A stretch of DNA of 64,000 bases from Thiovibrio frasassiensis (GTDB lineage: Bacteria > Desulfobacterota > Desulfobulbia > Desulfobulbales > Desulfurivibrionaceae): positions 1,331,530 to 1,395,529 of the forward strand of contig NZ_JAPHEH010000001.1 in NCBI RefSeq assembly GCF_029607905.1, in the 5' to 3' direction. Below, in pieces: positions 35,401 to 42,938 of the stretch; within the stretch, counting starts at the first letter, position 1, and every line of letters begins with the position of its first letter. A model generated the notes under the pieces. The model was not told the origin of the DNA. It saw only the letters and a program-made list of their open reading frames with translations, and made no database searches. The translations under genes and the position numbers were made by a program.

Positions 35401-35621
35401 AGCATCTGGGTGGTCAGGGGATAGGTCACCTGATCTTCCACCACCTGGGGGGCCTGACCGGCATACTCGGTGAAGACGATGACCTGGACGTCCGAGAGAT
35501 CGGGAATGGCGTCGATGGGGGTGTTCTTCAGGGCATAGCCGCCGCCCACGATCAACAGGGCGGTGAGGAGGATGACCATGAATTTGTTGTTGATGGACCA
35601 CTCGATTATTTTGGTGAGCAT
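32403..35621 (-). CDS. cusA: CusA-type heavy-metal RND efflux pump
   Basis: 1072 residues from ATG 35621. Twelve-TM RND architecture: TM1 at about 12-30, large periplasmic loop with IDAIPDLSDVQVIV, TM cluster, second loop with FMPPLYEGDLLYMPTTMPGIS (heavy-metal RND signature, as in CusA/SilA), second TM cluster. Methionines near that region fit Cu(I)/Ag(I) handling. Exports periplasmic or cytosolic Cu/Ag through CusB and CusC using proton motive force. TTG at 35645 is an alternative start. Downstream of cusB by 113 bases. Confidence 0.95.
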   Translation of the reverse strand: MLTKIIEWSINNKFMVILLTALLIVGGGYALKNTPIDAIPDLSDVQVIVFTEYAGQAPQVVEDQVTYPLTTQMLAVPHAKVVRGYSFFGFSFVYVIFDDGTDIYWARSRVLEYLNYASKKLPQGVTPSLGPDATGVGWVYEYVLESDRHDLQQLRSIQDWYLRYELAAVEGVSEVASIGGYVKQYQVSVDPNRLLAYHITIPQIRKAIQQSNNDVGGRLVEMGESEFMVRGLGYIKSVTDIEQVVVSTDRLGTPVLVKDLAEVRIGPELRRGVSELDGKGEAVGGIVVMRFGGNALTVIENVKKKIAALQAGLPEGVRIKTAYDRSGLIKHAVSTLKEKLLEESIVVALVTALFLFHLPSAFVAIFTLPVAILMAFIIMHAQGINANIMSLGGIAIAIGAMIDAAIIMIENAHKHLERDRGKKPHWEIILASAQEVGPTLFYSLLVITVSFLPVFTLQEQSGRLFKPLAFTKTYAMGAAALLSVTLVPVLMGWFIRGKIKPEHANPVNRLLIRVYHPVVDFVLRQRKGTILVALLLIASIAWPISRMGSEFMPPLYEGDLLYMPTTMPGISITKAKEVLQQTDRIIAAFPEVERVFGKIGRAETATDPAPLSMLETTITLKPEEQWRTVEVPRFYSDWPSWLQKPFRLLWPDQKRMTPEQLIERLNNAIQFPGLTNAWTMPIKTRIDMLSTGIKTPVGIKVMGNDLNELSRIGEEIEALISTLPGTLSAYSERVVGGNYLDFNVDRAAAARYGLTVGEVQDIIQSAVGGMNITQTVEGLERYPVNIRYLRDYRNDLQSLHRILVPLRDGTHIPISQVATISMHKGPPAIKSENARRTAWVYVDITGIDIGTYVKQAQAAVAAKIKLPPGYSIVWSGQFEYMQSAKERLVVIIPLTILLIFVIIYLNTKSLVKTAIVFLAVPFSLVGAFWFLYLLGYHTSVAVWVGIIALAGLDAETGVVMLLYLDISYKLWGDADRMRTRGDLVQAIHHGAVKRIRPKIMTISVIIAGLLPIMWSHGAGADVMKRIAAPMVGGVVTSGVMELLVYPVIFFLWRSRKLQDSMTATAEEEVEGA

Positions 35622-35734
35622 GGGTGCGCCTATTTCGGTTGGCAACGAACAAGCTCCGCTGCCAACGGTTGTCGATCTGTTGCCCTTGACTGTCTTTTGG
35701 GGACCTGTGGCTTTTCTCCTTCTTTACGAGCCCA

Positions 35735-37105
35735 TCATTTTGCGAAGAGAGAATCGAGGGATTCCTCGGCCTTGGGCCCGGGCTTTTTCCCCGCAGGCGG
35801 GGGCTGCTTTTCTGGCTCCGTCATTTTCTGCGTCGCCGCCCGCAGGGTACTTTCCGAGTCGAGCATGAACTGGGCGGAAACCACGATGCGCTCTTTTTCG
35901 CTCAACCCCTGTACCACCTGGACAAAGCCATCCTCCGTCTGCAATCCCAACTTCACCAAGCGCGGTTGGAATTTGCCGTCCCCCAGGGCGACGAAAACCC
36001 GCTGCTGTGCTCCGGAGTTGATCACTGCCTCCACCGGGATGGCGAGCACGTTCTTGATCGCCTGGGTCTCAATGCTGACATTGACATACATGTCCGGCTT
36101 GAGTTCGAAACCTGGGTTGGCCAGGTCGATCCGGGCCTTGACGGTCCTGGTTTTGGCCTCCACGTAGGGGTAGATGGTGCTGATTCTGCCCCGGACCGGC
36201 TCCCGCTGGTAGGGGAGCTGGATGCTCGCCGTCTGGCCGACCTTGAGCCAGGGCAGCTCATATTCATAGATGTCCGCATAGACCCAGACCGTGGAGATAT
36301 CGGCGATCTGGAACAGCTCCATCCCCGCCTTGACAAACATGCCCTCGCTGATCTTTTTCTGGGTGATAACCCCGCTGTTTTTGGCGTAAAGGGTGAGGGT
36401 CTTCTTGGCCGTGCCGGTTTTTTCCAGGTTCTTGATCTGGGCCTCGCTTATATCCCAGTAGCGTAAGCGCTTGCGGGAGGCTTCCAGCAAACGGGAGCCG
36501 CTGGCGGCGATTTCAGGCACCTCGCTGTTGGCAAGGGCACCCTTGTTGCGCAGGGCCAGGAGGTACTCTTCTTGGGCGGTGACCAGATCCGGGCTGTAGA
36601 TTTCCAGGAGCGGCGCCCCCTTTTTGACCTGGCTGCCGGTTTCATTGACATAGAGGCGCTCGATCCAGCCGTCGATCTTGGAGTTGAGGGAATATTGGTG
36701 TGGCTCCTCGTAACCGACCAACCCGACGGTGCGGATGGTCCGGCTCATGTCCCTCCGGCTGACGGTGGCGAGCCGCACCCCCATGTTCTGTTGGGTCACC
36801 GGATCGATGGTGATGACCCCGCCTTGGGTGTTTTCTTTTCCCGGTTGTGCTCCCTTGCCGGGCCCCGCGGTTTTCAGCGGGGTAAGGGTCATGCCGCAGA
36901 TGGGGCAGTTGCCCGGTTTATCCCGAATAATGAAGGGATGCATGCTGCAGGTGTATTTCTGGGTTTCGGCGTGTGCTTCGCCGGGTCCGGCCGAGAGGTG
37001 CAGGTGCGGGTGTTCGCCGGCTGGCGGTGAAAAGACCACCGGGCCGGTAAGGGTGAGCAGGAGGCTGAGAAAACCGGTCAGGAAAAATGTGCTGGTCCGC
37101 GGCAT
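35735..37105 (-). CDS. cusB: CusB-type periplasmic adaptor with N-terminal heavy-metal-binding domain
   Basis: 456 residues. N-terminal signal/anchor, then a heavy-metal-binding motif YTCSMHPFI...CPICGMTLTPL at about 50-77, then membrane-fusion-protein hairpin, lipoyl and beta-barrel domains (TVWVYADIYEYELPWLK, IPVEAVI). Bridges CusA and CusC and passes metal to the pump. Start is two bases after the cusC-like stop. Confidence 0.94.
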   Translation of the reverse strand: MPRTSTFFLTGFLSLLLTLTGPVVFSPPAGEHPHLHLSAGPGEAHAETQKYTCSMHPFIIRDKPGNCPICGMTLTPLKTAGPGKGAQPGKENTQGGVITIDPVTQQNMGVRLATVSRRDMSRTIRTVGLVGYEEPHQYSLNSKIDGWIERLYVNETGSQVKKGAPLLEIYSPDLVTAQEEYLLALRNKGALANSEVPEIAASGSRLLEASRKRLRYWDISEAQIKNLEKTGTAKKTLTLYAKNSGVITQKKISEGMFVKAGMELFQIADISTVWVYADIYEYELPWLKVGQTASIQLPYQREPVRGRISTIYPYVEAKTRTVKARIDLANPGFELKPDMYVNVSIETQAIKNVLAIPVEAVINSGAQQRVFVALGDGKFQPRLVKLGLQTEDGFVQVVQGLSEKERIVVSAQFMLDSESTLRAATQKMTEPEKQPPPAGKKPGPKAEESLDSLFAK

Positions 37106-37107
37106 GG

Positions 37108-38430
37108 TTATTCGCCCTCCTGGCCAGGTGCTGGCGGTTGTCCGGCATTATTAGCGGCCGGGTTGCCGGGCTGGCCGGATTCCGCTTCCAGCCGGGCGAG
37201 GTTGCGCTGTCCGTCGCTTAGGGCCTTCTGGTATTGCAGTTCAAAGGTGTAGAGGGTCATCAGGTTGTCCAGCAGGGTGAGGAAGGGAATCTTGCCCACC
37301 TGGTAGCCGTTGATCGCCGATTCCAAGGCCTGGCTGGCCTGGGGAATGATACCGGTCTTGTACAGTTTGGCCTGATCGTGGTTGGTCTGCACCTGGCTGT
37401 AGGCATCCTGGATATTGAAAAGCACCTGATTGCGGAAATCCTGATACTGGGCAAGGGCCATGCGTGTCCCGGCCGCTGCTTCGGCGGCTGCAGCACTGCG
37501 TTTGTCCCGGAAGATCGGCAGGTTGATCCCCACCTCGATTCCGGCAAAGTCGGTGCCGGAGTCAGCATTGTTGGGCTCCCGGAAGGTGTAGGCCAGGCCG
37601 ACCTTGAAGTCCGGGTTGTAATCGAGCTCGGCCAGTTTGTGCTGGGCTTGATAGCGATCGATCAGGGAGCGGTAAGCGGCATACATGGGCCGCAGGGTTT
37701 CCGCTTTACTCTGCAGGTCCTCCAGGGGGGTATCGATGGCGGCAAGGGGTGGATCGGGGGTGTCGGCCACCGCCGTGGCCGAGGGGCGGTTGACCAGACG
37801 GTTGAGACCGGCCAGGCTGGTGAGGTGCTGCTGGCGCAGGCTGTAGAGGCGATCAAGGAGTTTGCCCCGTTCCACCTGGGCCTTGAGTACATCCTGCTGT
37901 TGGCCCTTGCCCACCTCGTAGTTGGCCTCGCTCAAGCGGATGAAATCATCCAGCAGCCGCATGTTCTTTTCGATGATGCGCACGGCCCGGACGGTATAGG
38001 TTAGGGAATAGTACGCCTCCTTGACTTGGCGGCTGAGCTGTAACTGCTGCTCGGCCAAAAGGGCCTGGTACCATTTGGCCTGGAGTTCAGCAATCTCGGT
38101 TCTGGCCGCGAGTTTGCCGGGGAAAGGAAAATCCTGGGAGAGTTTGACGATCTTGCCGCTCATGGGAAAGATGTTGCCGGAAAAGGAGTCTACTGGATAG
38201 TTGCTGAAGGAGAAGGAGAGGGATGGATCGTTCAAGGAGCCGGCGGGGATGATATTGTGTTCATAGAGGCGGAAGCGGGCTTCGGCTGCCTTGAGCTCGG
38301 GGTTTTCGGCCAGGGCTGTAGCGATCAGCTCCTCCAGAACCGGCGGGAGGGTATTTTGCGCTGCATGCGCTCCCCCTGTGGTGGCGAGGATAATAAGCAG
38401 GGCGGCTAAGTAACGTATGGGCGTATGCAT
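37108..38430 (-). CDS. cusC: CusC-type outer-membrane channel (TolC family)
   Basis: 440 residues from ATG 38430 (AAGGAGAGAGGA upstream; the frame opens earlier at 38472). Signal peptide ending AHA, then the two-fold TolC repeat with long coiled-coil segments (AARTEIAELQAKWYQ; FRNQVLFNIQDAYSQV). Ends with a low-complexity Pro/Gly/Asn tail. First gene of the operon; order CBA plus the small periplasmic protein. Confidence 0.92.
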   Translation of the reverse strand: MHTPIRYLAALLIILATTGGAHAAQNTLPPVLEELIATALAENPELKAAEARFRLYEHNIIPAGSLNDPSLSFSFSNYPVDSFSGNIFPMSGKIVKLSQDFPFPGKLAARTEIAELQAKWYQALLAEQQLQLSRQVKEAYYSLTYTVRAVRIIEKNMRLLDDFIRLSEANYEVGKGQQQDVLKAQVERGKLLDRLYSLRQQHLTSLAGLNRLVNRPSATAVADTPDPPLAAIDTPLEDLQSKAETLRPMYAAYRSLIDRYQAQHKLAELDYNPDFKVGLAYTFREPNNADSGTDFAGIEVGINLPIFRDKRSAAAAEAAAGTRMALAQYQDFRNQVLFNIQDAYSQVQTNHDQAKLYKTGIIPQASQALESAINGYQVGKIPFLTLLDNLMTLYTFELQYQKALSDGQRNLARLEAESGQPGNPAANNAGQPPAPGQEGE

Positions 38431-39018
38431 TCCTCTCTCCTTGTAAAGACTCACTGGTCGGGTCAGAAACAACGCAAGGAATATGCCAGGTAGTTTATTT
38501 CTTGTTATATCATGATCTTGTCTGTTTATTGTCTAGCTGAAATGGTGCTGAATGAAGAATAGTCTGTAAGTTGACTGAGTAATATTCTTTAATTTGCCGT
38601 ATCTTTCGCGGGCAATCGGTCAGGGAATTTTTGGAATGCAGTAAAAAAACGGCACCATGAAAAATCTTCTTCCTTTTCCTCTGGGATGTCAAGAGCTCCC
38701 CGGAGGCGCACAGGTTTTCTTGCTTGCACGGCACAGAGATTGCGGCTTTTTATACCGTAAAGGGGGTCGATCTGCCCCAACTGTACCGTTGCGGCGAATC
38801 TGTCTTCGGCGGGCCGTATAAGCGTTACGGCTGTAGGAAAAGTCTTAAAAATATGATACGCTTCATTAATCCGTTGTTTGAGGCAGACCCAGGCAACGTG
38901 AGCATTCGCACGGGTCGAAAGAGGAGAGAAACCTCGTTGCGCCTTTTATCCCGGCAGGAGAAGCCGTGGAGCACAGGCTTATTCTCCAAACATGTGCCCA
39001 GCCCCAAGGAGGCAGTCC
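38431..39018. other. 588-base intergenic region between cusC and the ROK kinase gene
   Basis: Divergent promoter region. On the minus strand a possible long-spacer promoter lies at 38504-38535. On the plus strand 38755-38831 can fold into several short stems, including GCCGTA/TACGGC at 38813-38818 and 38826-38831 and a GGGG/CCCC hairpin near 38763-38778. Plus-strand frames here have no recognisable protein features. No known riboswitch core was matched. Confidence 0.5.
38504..38535 (-). promoter_or_regulatory. Candidate long-spacer (MerR-type) promoter of the cus operon
   Basis: Minus strand TAGACA (5/6), 20-base spacer, TATAAC (5/6), 74 bases before cusC. Spacers of 19-20 bases are typical of promoters activated by MerR-family metal sensors such as CueR. 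No merR-like or cusRS gene is in the window. Confidence 0.35.
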
Positions 39019-39945
39019 ATGGAGAGGAAAGGCATGAATGCCCTGGTGGGAGCAATTGAGGCCGGCGGAACCAAATTCGTCTGTGCTGTCGGGACGAGTC
39101 CGCAAGACCTGACCCGGACGCAGTTTGCTACCGGAGACAATCCTGACACCTTGTTTTCCGCGGTTACGAACTGGTTTGTTGAGCAACAGCGTCTGCGGGG
39201 GATGCTCCAGGCCATCGGCATCGGCTCATTCGGTCCGGTGGATCTCGACAAAGGTTCGCCAACCTACGGCTATATCACCTCCACGCCGAAAGCCGGCTGG
39301 AGCAATACCAATATCCATGGTGCGGTAAAAAGGGTTTTTCCGCATATCCCGGTAGCGATCGACACCGATGTCAACGGGGCTGCCTTGGGCGAGTATTATT
39401 GGGGCAATGCGGTCGGCTTGCACGATTTTGTCTATATCACTATCGGCACCGGTATCGGCGCAGGCGGGATGGCGGGAGGGCAGCTGCTGCACGGCCTTGT
39501 CCATCCCGAGATGGGGCACATCCTGCTTCCGCGCATCCCCGGTGACACCTTCGCCGGAGTATGTCCTTTCCACGGTGGGTGCTGGGAAGGGCTGTGTTCC
39601 GGCCCGGCGCTTTTGGCGCGATCCGGGATGAGCGCGGAGCTCCTCCCCGCGGAGCATGAGGCCTGGGAAATGGAAACCCAGTACATTGCCTCCGCTATTG
39701 CCACCATCGTCTGCGTTTTATCGCCCCGGCGGGTGATTATCGGCGGGAGTGTGCGAAAGGGTGGGCAACTCGGTTCGGATCGGTTTTTTCAGATGATCCG
39801 CGAGAAGGTACAGCTCGTGTTGCATGAATATATCGTTTCTCCGGCCCTGCACGAGGAGATCGGCGGTTATATTGTGCCGCCGCTTCTTGGTGACGATGCC
39901 GGGGTGTGTGGAGCCATTGCCTTGGCGCAGCAGGCAGCCGCCTAA
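39019..39945 (+). CDS. ROK-family sugar kinase (fructokinase type)
   Basis: 308 residues from ATG 39019 (AAGGAGG seven bases upstream; ATG 39034 is also possible). N-terminal ATP loop GAIEAGGTKF, catalytic Asp in DTDVNGAALGE, GTGIGAG loop, and the ROK zinc motif HPEMGH...CPFHGGCWEGLCSGPA, which is typical of fructokinase/mannokinase members. Cytosolic phosphorylation of a hexose, probably fructose or mannose. Single gene. Confidence 0.92.
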   Translation: MERKGMNALVGAIEAGGTKFVCAVGTSPQDLTRTQFATGDNPDTLFSAVTNWFVEQQRLRGMLQAIGIGSFGPVDLDKGSPTYGYITSTPKAGWSNTNIHGAVKRVFPHIPVAIDTDVNGAALGEYYWGNAVGLHDFVYITIGTGIGAGGMAGGQLLHGLVHPEMGHILLPRIPGDTFAGVCPFHGGCWEGLCSGPALLARSGMSAELLPAEHEAWEMETQYIASAIATIVCVLSPRRVIIGGSVRKGGQLGSDRFFQMIREKVQLVLHEYIVSPALHEEIGGYIVPPLLGDDAGVCGAIALAQQAAA

Positions 39946-40036
39946 GTTTTTTTTTCGAATTATTCCTTCGTGGTTGCGGTGCAACAACCTGCAAGCACGG
40001 GGGGAACCATAAAATCGACACAGGAGGTTGGTCAAC

Positions 40037-40537
40037 ATGAAGGTGCGTACCCTGTTTTTGCTGATTATCTTAGGTGTAATCACCGTTTTTGCTGCGCTCA
40101 ATTGGAACGCGTTCATGGCGCCGACCACCCTATCCTTAGGGGTTGCCAACGTTCAGGCACCCCTCGGAATCATCATGCTTGGGTTGTTGGCTTTTCTCTC
40201 GGCGGTGTTTCTTATTTTTATCGTCTCTCTGCAGACCTCGGTCCTCTTTGAGGCTCGCCGCCATGCGCGGGAGCTGCAGGCCAATCGAGAGCTTGCGGAC
40301 CAAGCCGAGGCTTCACGGTTTACCGAACTGCGCGGATTCCTGGAAGGAGAGTTGAAAAGGCAGGCAGGGTTCGAGGCGGAGTCGAAGGGGGCCGTGCTGG
40401 CAAGACTGGATCAGCTGGAGCAGGATCTCCGCGCTTCGGTGGAACAGTCGGGGAACATGCTCAGCGCTTACATCGGTGAGCTGGAAGACCGGCTGGAAAA
40501 GGTGGTCCAGGGGACGACTTTGCAGTCGCCGTCCTGA
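40037..40537 (+). CDS. LapA-like (DUF1049) membrane protein
   Basis: 166 residues. Two TM helices (about 5-22 and 42-66) and a long predicted coiled coil (about 70-155), the layout of LapA/YciS-like proteins. AGGAGG precedes. Helps envelope or lipopolysaccharide assembly in enterobacteria; here only inferred. 91 bases after the ROK kinase. Confidence 0.7.
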   Translation: MKVRTLFLLIILGVITVFAALNWNAFMAPTTLSLGVANVQAPLGIIMLGLLAFLSAVFLIFIVSLQTSVLFEARRHARELQANRELADQAEASRFTELRGFLEGELKRQAGFEAESKGAVLARLDQLEQDLRASVEQSGNMLSAYIGELEDRLEKVVQGTTLQSPS

Positions 40538-40615
40538 TATTGGTATCGAGGTTTGGATGTGTCACGCGCACATTCGCTTTGAGCAAAAATATAAAGAGAA
40601 AAAGGAGGTTGTCGG

Positions 40616-41158
40616 ATGCAAGAGAAAACAGGCGATAATGGCTGGAGCCCGTATCTTGCCGGAGCCCTTGTCGGGCTCCTGGCGATTGTTTCAGTGTATG
40701 CAACGACCCAGTGGATGGGGAAAACCACCTACATCGGGGCATCGACCACCTTTGTCCGCGCTGCCGGCCTTTTGGAGCGGACGGTTGCGGCGGAACATGT
40801 TGCGGCAAACGACTATTTCGTCAAAGAAAAGGTCCGGGTTGATTGGCAGTTTATGTTGGTGCTCGGAATCTTTGCCGGGGCGTTGCTTTCTTCGCTCTCT
40901 GACAAGAGTTTTAAACTGGAACGGGTACCGCCCCTCTGGGCGAAGCGGTTTGGGCCCTCCCTCGGCAAACGAGCGGTGGGCGCTTTCGCCGGTGGGGTTG
41001 TCGCCATGGTCGGTGCCCGGATGGCAGATGGCTGTCCAAGCGGACATGGACTCAGCGGCATGATGCAGTTGTCGGTAAGTGCCTTTGTCGCGTTGGCTCT
41101 GTTTATTGGCGTCGGCATGGTTGTCGCGCATCTCGTGTATGGAGGACGGAAAGCATGA
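40616..41158 (+). CDS. YeeE/YedE-type sulfur transporter, first half
   Basis: 180 residues, four to five TM helices, conserved DGCPSGHGLSG with Cys140. YeeE/YedE (TsuA) permeases carry thiosulfate or related sulfur through a pore lined by conserved cysteines and normally have about 350 residues. Only half is here; the partner begins within its stop codon (ATGA). AAAGGAGG precedes the start. Confidence 0.88.
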   Translation: MQEKTGDNGWSPYLAGALVGLLAIVSVYATTQWMGKTTYIGASTTFVRAAGLLERTVAAEHVAANDYFVKEKVRVDWQFMLVLGIFAGALLSSLSDKSFKLERVPPLWAKRFGPSLGKRAVGAFAGGVVAMVGARMADGCPSGHGLSGMMQLSVSAFVALALFIGVGMVVAHLVYGGRKA

Positions 41159-41685
41159 GTATCGATCAATGGTTGGGCCTGGTTACAGGAATTGTATTCG
41201 GGTTTTTGCTGCAAAAAGGTCGCGTTCTCCGCTTTGATAAGCAGATCGGGGCGCTGCTGTTTCAGGACATGACAATATTCAAGTTCATGCTCTCGGCAGT
41301 TCTCGTGGGCATGGTGGGGATTCTGCTCCTTTCCGACCTGGGAATTATCACCTTGAGCCACAAGCCCATGAATCTTGGCGCTGTGGTGCTCGGCGGGGCC
41401 TTGTTTGGCGGGGGTTGGGCGATCATGGGCTTTTGTCCCGGCACCTCCATCGGTGCTTTGGGGGAAGGGAGGTGGCATGCGATTTTTGCCGTTGTCGGCA
41501 TGATCGTGGGTGCCGCAGTCTATGCGGAACTCTTTCCCTTTTTTAAAGCAACTGTTTTGGCCTGGCAAGATTTTGGCAAGATCGGCTTGCCCGAAGCGCT
41601 TGGTGTTTCGCAATGGCTCATCGTCCTCTTGTTTGGCGGCGGGGTTATCGCTCTGTTCCGTTGGTTTGAAAAGAAGGGGTTGTGA
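41155..41685 (+). CDS. YeeE/YedE-type sulfur transporter, second half
   Basis: 176 residues, about five TM helices, with the other conserved cysteine motif GFCPGTSIGALGEGR (Cys94). Translationally coupled to the first half by a four-base overlap. The pair most likely forms one transporter or delivers sulfur to a cytoplasmic carrier; no TusA or rhodanese gene is adjacent. Confidence 0.88.
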   Translation: MSIDQWLGLVTGIVFGFLLQKGRVLRFDKQIGALLFQDMTIFKFMLSAVLVGMVGILLLSDLGIITLSHKPMNLGAVVLGGALFGGGWAIMGFCPGTSIGALGEGRWHAIFAVVGMIVGAAVYAELFPFFKATVLAWQDFGKIGLPEALGVSQWLIVLLFGGGVIALFRWFEKKGL

Positions 41686-41779
41686 GCTATTAGTCTGGCA
41701 TCGAGAGGATGGCTCCCTGTGGGCGGGGTTGGGCCTTTCCAGTCTTGTCCACCGGTGATCCGTACAGGGACGTGAGACA

Positions 41780-42391
41780 ATGAAACGAGACGTTCTGAAT
41801 CGGTATGAGTGCTCTCCCGACGGCAGCATTCTCATTGATGTTGCCGCCGCCGGCGTGGAGGATCTCTATGAAGATTTTGACAAGAGTGCCCCTTATATTC
41901 GCAGGGACTTGGATCAGGATCTTGTCGACTACCTGATCGATTGTGCGAGGGAGTTGGGGCGGGAGCCTTTCTCCATTCGTTTCACCCTGGCAAAGATCAC
42001 CGATGACCGTCGTTTCGCCCGGATCCGCCGGAGCGTGAATGTCTTTTTCCTCTATCTTGCCGAGAAAGAACGGCAAAAGATTCATCAGATGACCCGCAGG
42101 TCGTTTGTGCTTTTCTGTATCGGCCTTGCCATTCTTTTCATCTCCGTCTGGGTCAACCAGTCCATGGAATTAGAGCGTTCGGTGGTGGGGAATGTCTTCG
42201 CGGAGGGCCTCACGGTCGCAGCGTGGGTGTCATTGTGGGAAGCACTGGCGACTTTCTTGGTTGAATGGTTTCCCCGCCGCAAGGATATCGAGTTGTACCA
42301 GCGGCTGGCCCACGCGAAGCTTATCTCCCGGTTAGAGCCGACGAGCGGCAATGTGGACTCGGGGCAGGACACGCAGGCCTGTGTGCGCTAG
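41780..42391 (+). CDS. Membrane protein of unknown function
   Basis: 203 residues. Soluble N-terminal half rich in acidic and aromatic residues (YEDFDKSAPYIRRDLDQDLVDYL), then two TM helices at about 108-128 and 138-160 and a basic C-terminal tail. No family recognised. Spaced 94 bases after the YeeE pair and 100 before the DUF805 gene. Confidence 0.72.
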   Translation: MKRDVLNRYECSPDGSILIDVAAAGVEDLYEDFDKSAPYIRRDLDQDLVDYLIDCARELGREPFSIRFTLAKITDDRRFARIRRSVNVFFLYLAEKERQKIHQMTRRSFVLFCIGLAILFISVWVNQSMELERSVVGNVFAEGLTVAAWVSLWEALATFLVEWFPRRKDIELYQRLAHAKLISRLEPTSGNVDSGQDTQACVR

Positions 42392-42491
42392 GGTTTTATC
42401 AGGTTCGTGGTAGCAGAGCTTTCTGTCCGGCGAAACGCAATTCCCGGCCCATGAGATTATTGTTCAATAAACCAAGTGAGGGGGGCACGTG

Positions 42492-42818
42492 ATGAGCTTT
42501 GGCCAAGCAATCAGAACCTGTTTTTCTAAGTATGCGGAGTTTAACGACCGGGCTTCTCGGCCGGAATTTTGGTGGTGGACGCTCTTTGTGGTGTTGGCGT
42601 CCATGGCTGCTGGCATTATCGGAGAAGCGGCTTCAGCTCTTTTTTCTTTGGCCACAATCCTGCCGGGGTTGGCGGTGGGGGCGCGAAGACTGCATGATAC
42701 AAACAGGAGCGGCTGGTTTCAGCTCCTGTGGCTCATTCCCGTGGTCGGCTGGATTCTGCTTATCGTCTGGTTCGCGCAGGCAGGCAAGGAGCCGAATCGT
42801 TTCGGTTCCGCTGGATAG
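42492..42818 (+). CDS. DUF805 membrane protein
   Basis: 108 residues from ATG 42492 (GTG at 42489 is adjacent). Typical DUF805: FSKYAEFNDRASRPEFWWW, two to three TM helices, ARRLHDTNRSGWF and a GKEPNRFG C-terminus. Family function unknown; often at the inner membrane. Confidence 0.93.
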   Translation: MSFGQAIRTCFSKYAEFNDRASRPEFWWWTLFVVLASMAAGIIGEAASALFSLATILPGLAVGARRLHDTNRSGWFQLLWLIPVVGWILLIVWFAQAGKEPNRFGSAG

Positions 42819-42882
42819 CGAGAAAAATGGCGGAAGAAGGAGCGTGCCTCCGGGGTATTGCTCCTCCTGAGTTTTTAGGTAT

Positions 42883-42919
42883 AAAAAAAACCGCGCCAGC
42901 AATGGTTTGCGGTTTTTTT
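42883..42919. terminator. Bidirectional terminator between DUF805 and APC permease genes
   Basis: A-tract, ACCGC/GCGGT stem with an inner CCA-GCAA-TGG hairpin, T-tract. Inner sequence is the same family as at 25282-25320. Confidence 0.9.
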
Positions 42920-42938
42920 ATGCCTTGGCTCTGTGGAC

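Noticed and set aside
38755-38980. c-di-GMP (GEMM) or fluoride riboswitch in the 588-base gap
   Set aside because: The conserved core sequences of those riboswitches were not found by eye.
38724-39059. 111-codon plus-strand frame before the ROK kinase
   Set aside because: No ribosome-binding site, no domain-like features, and it runs through predicted stems into the kinase start.
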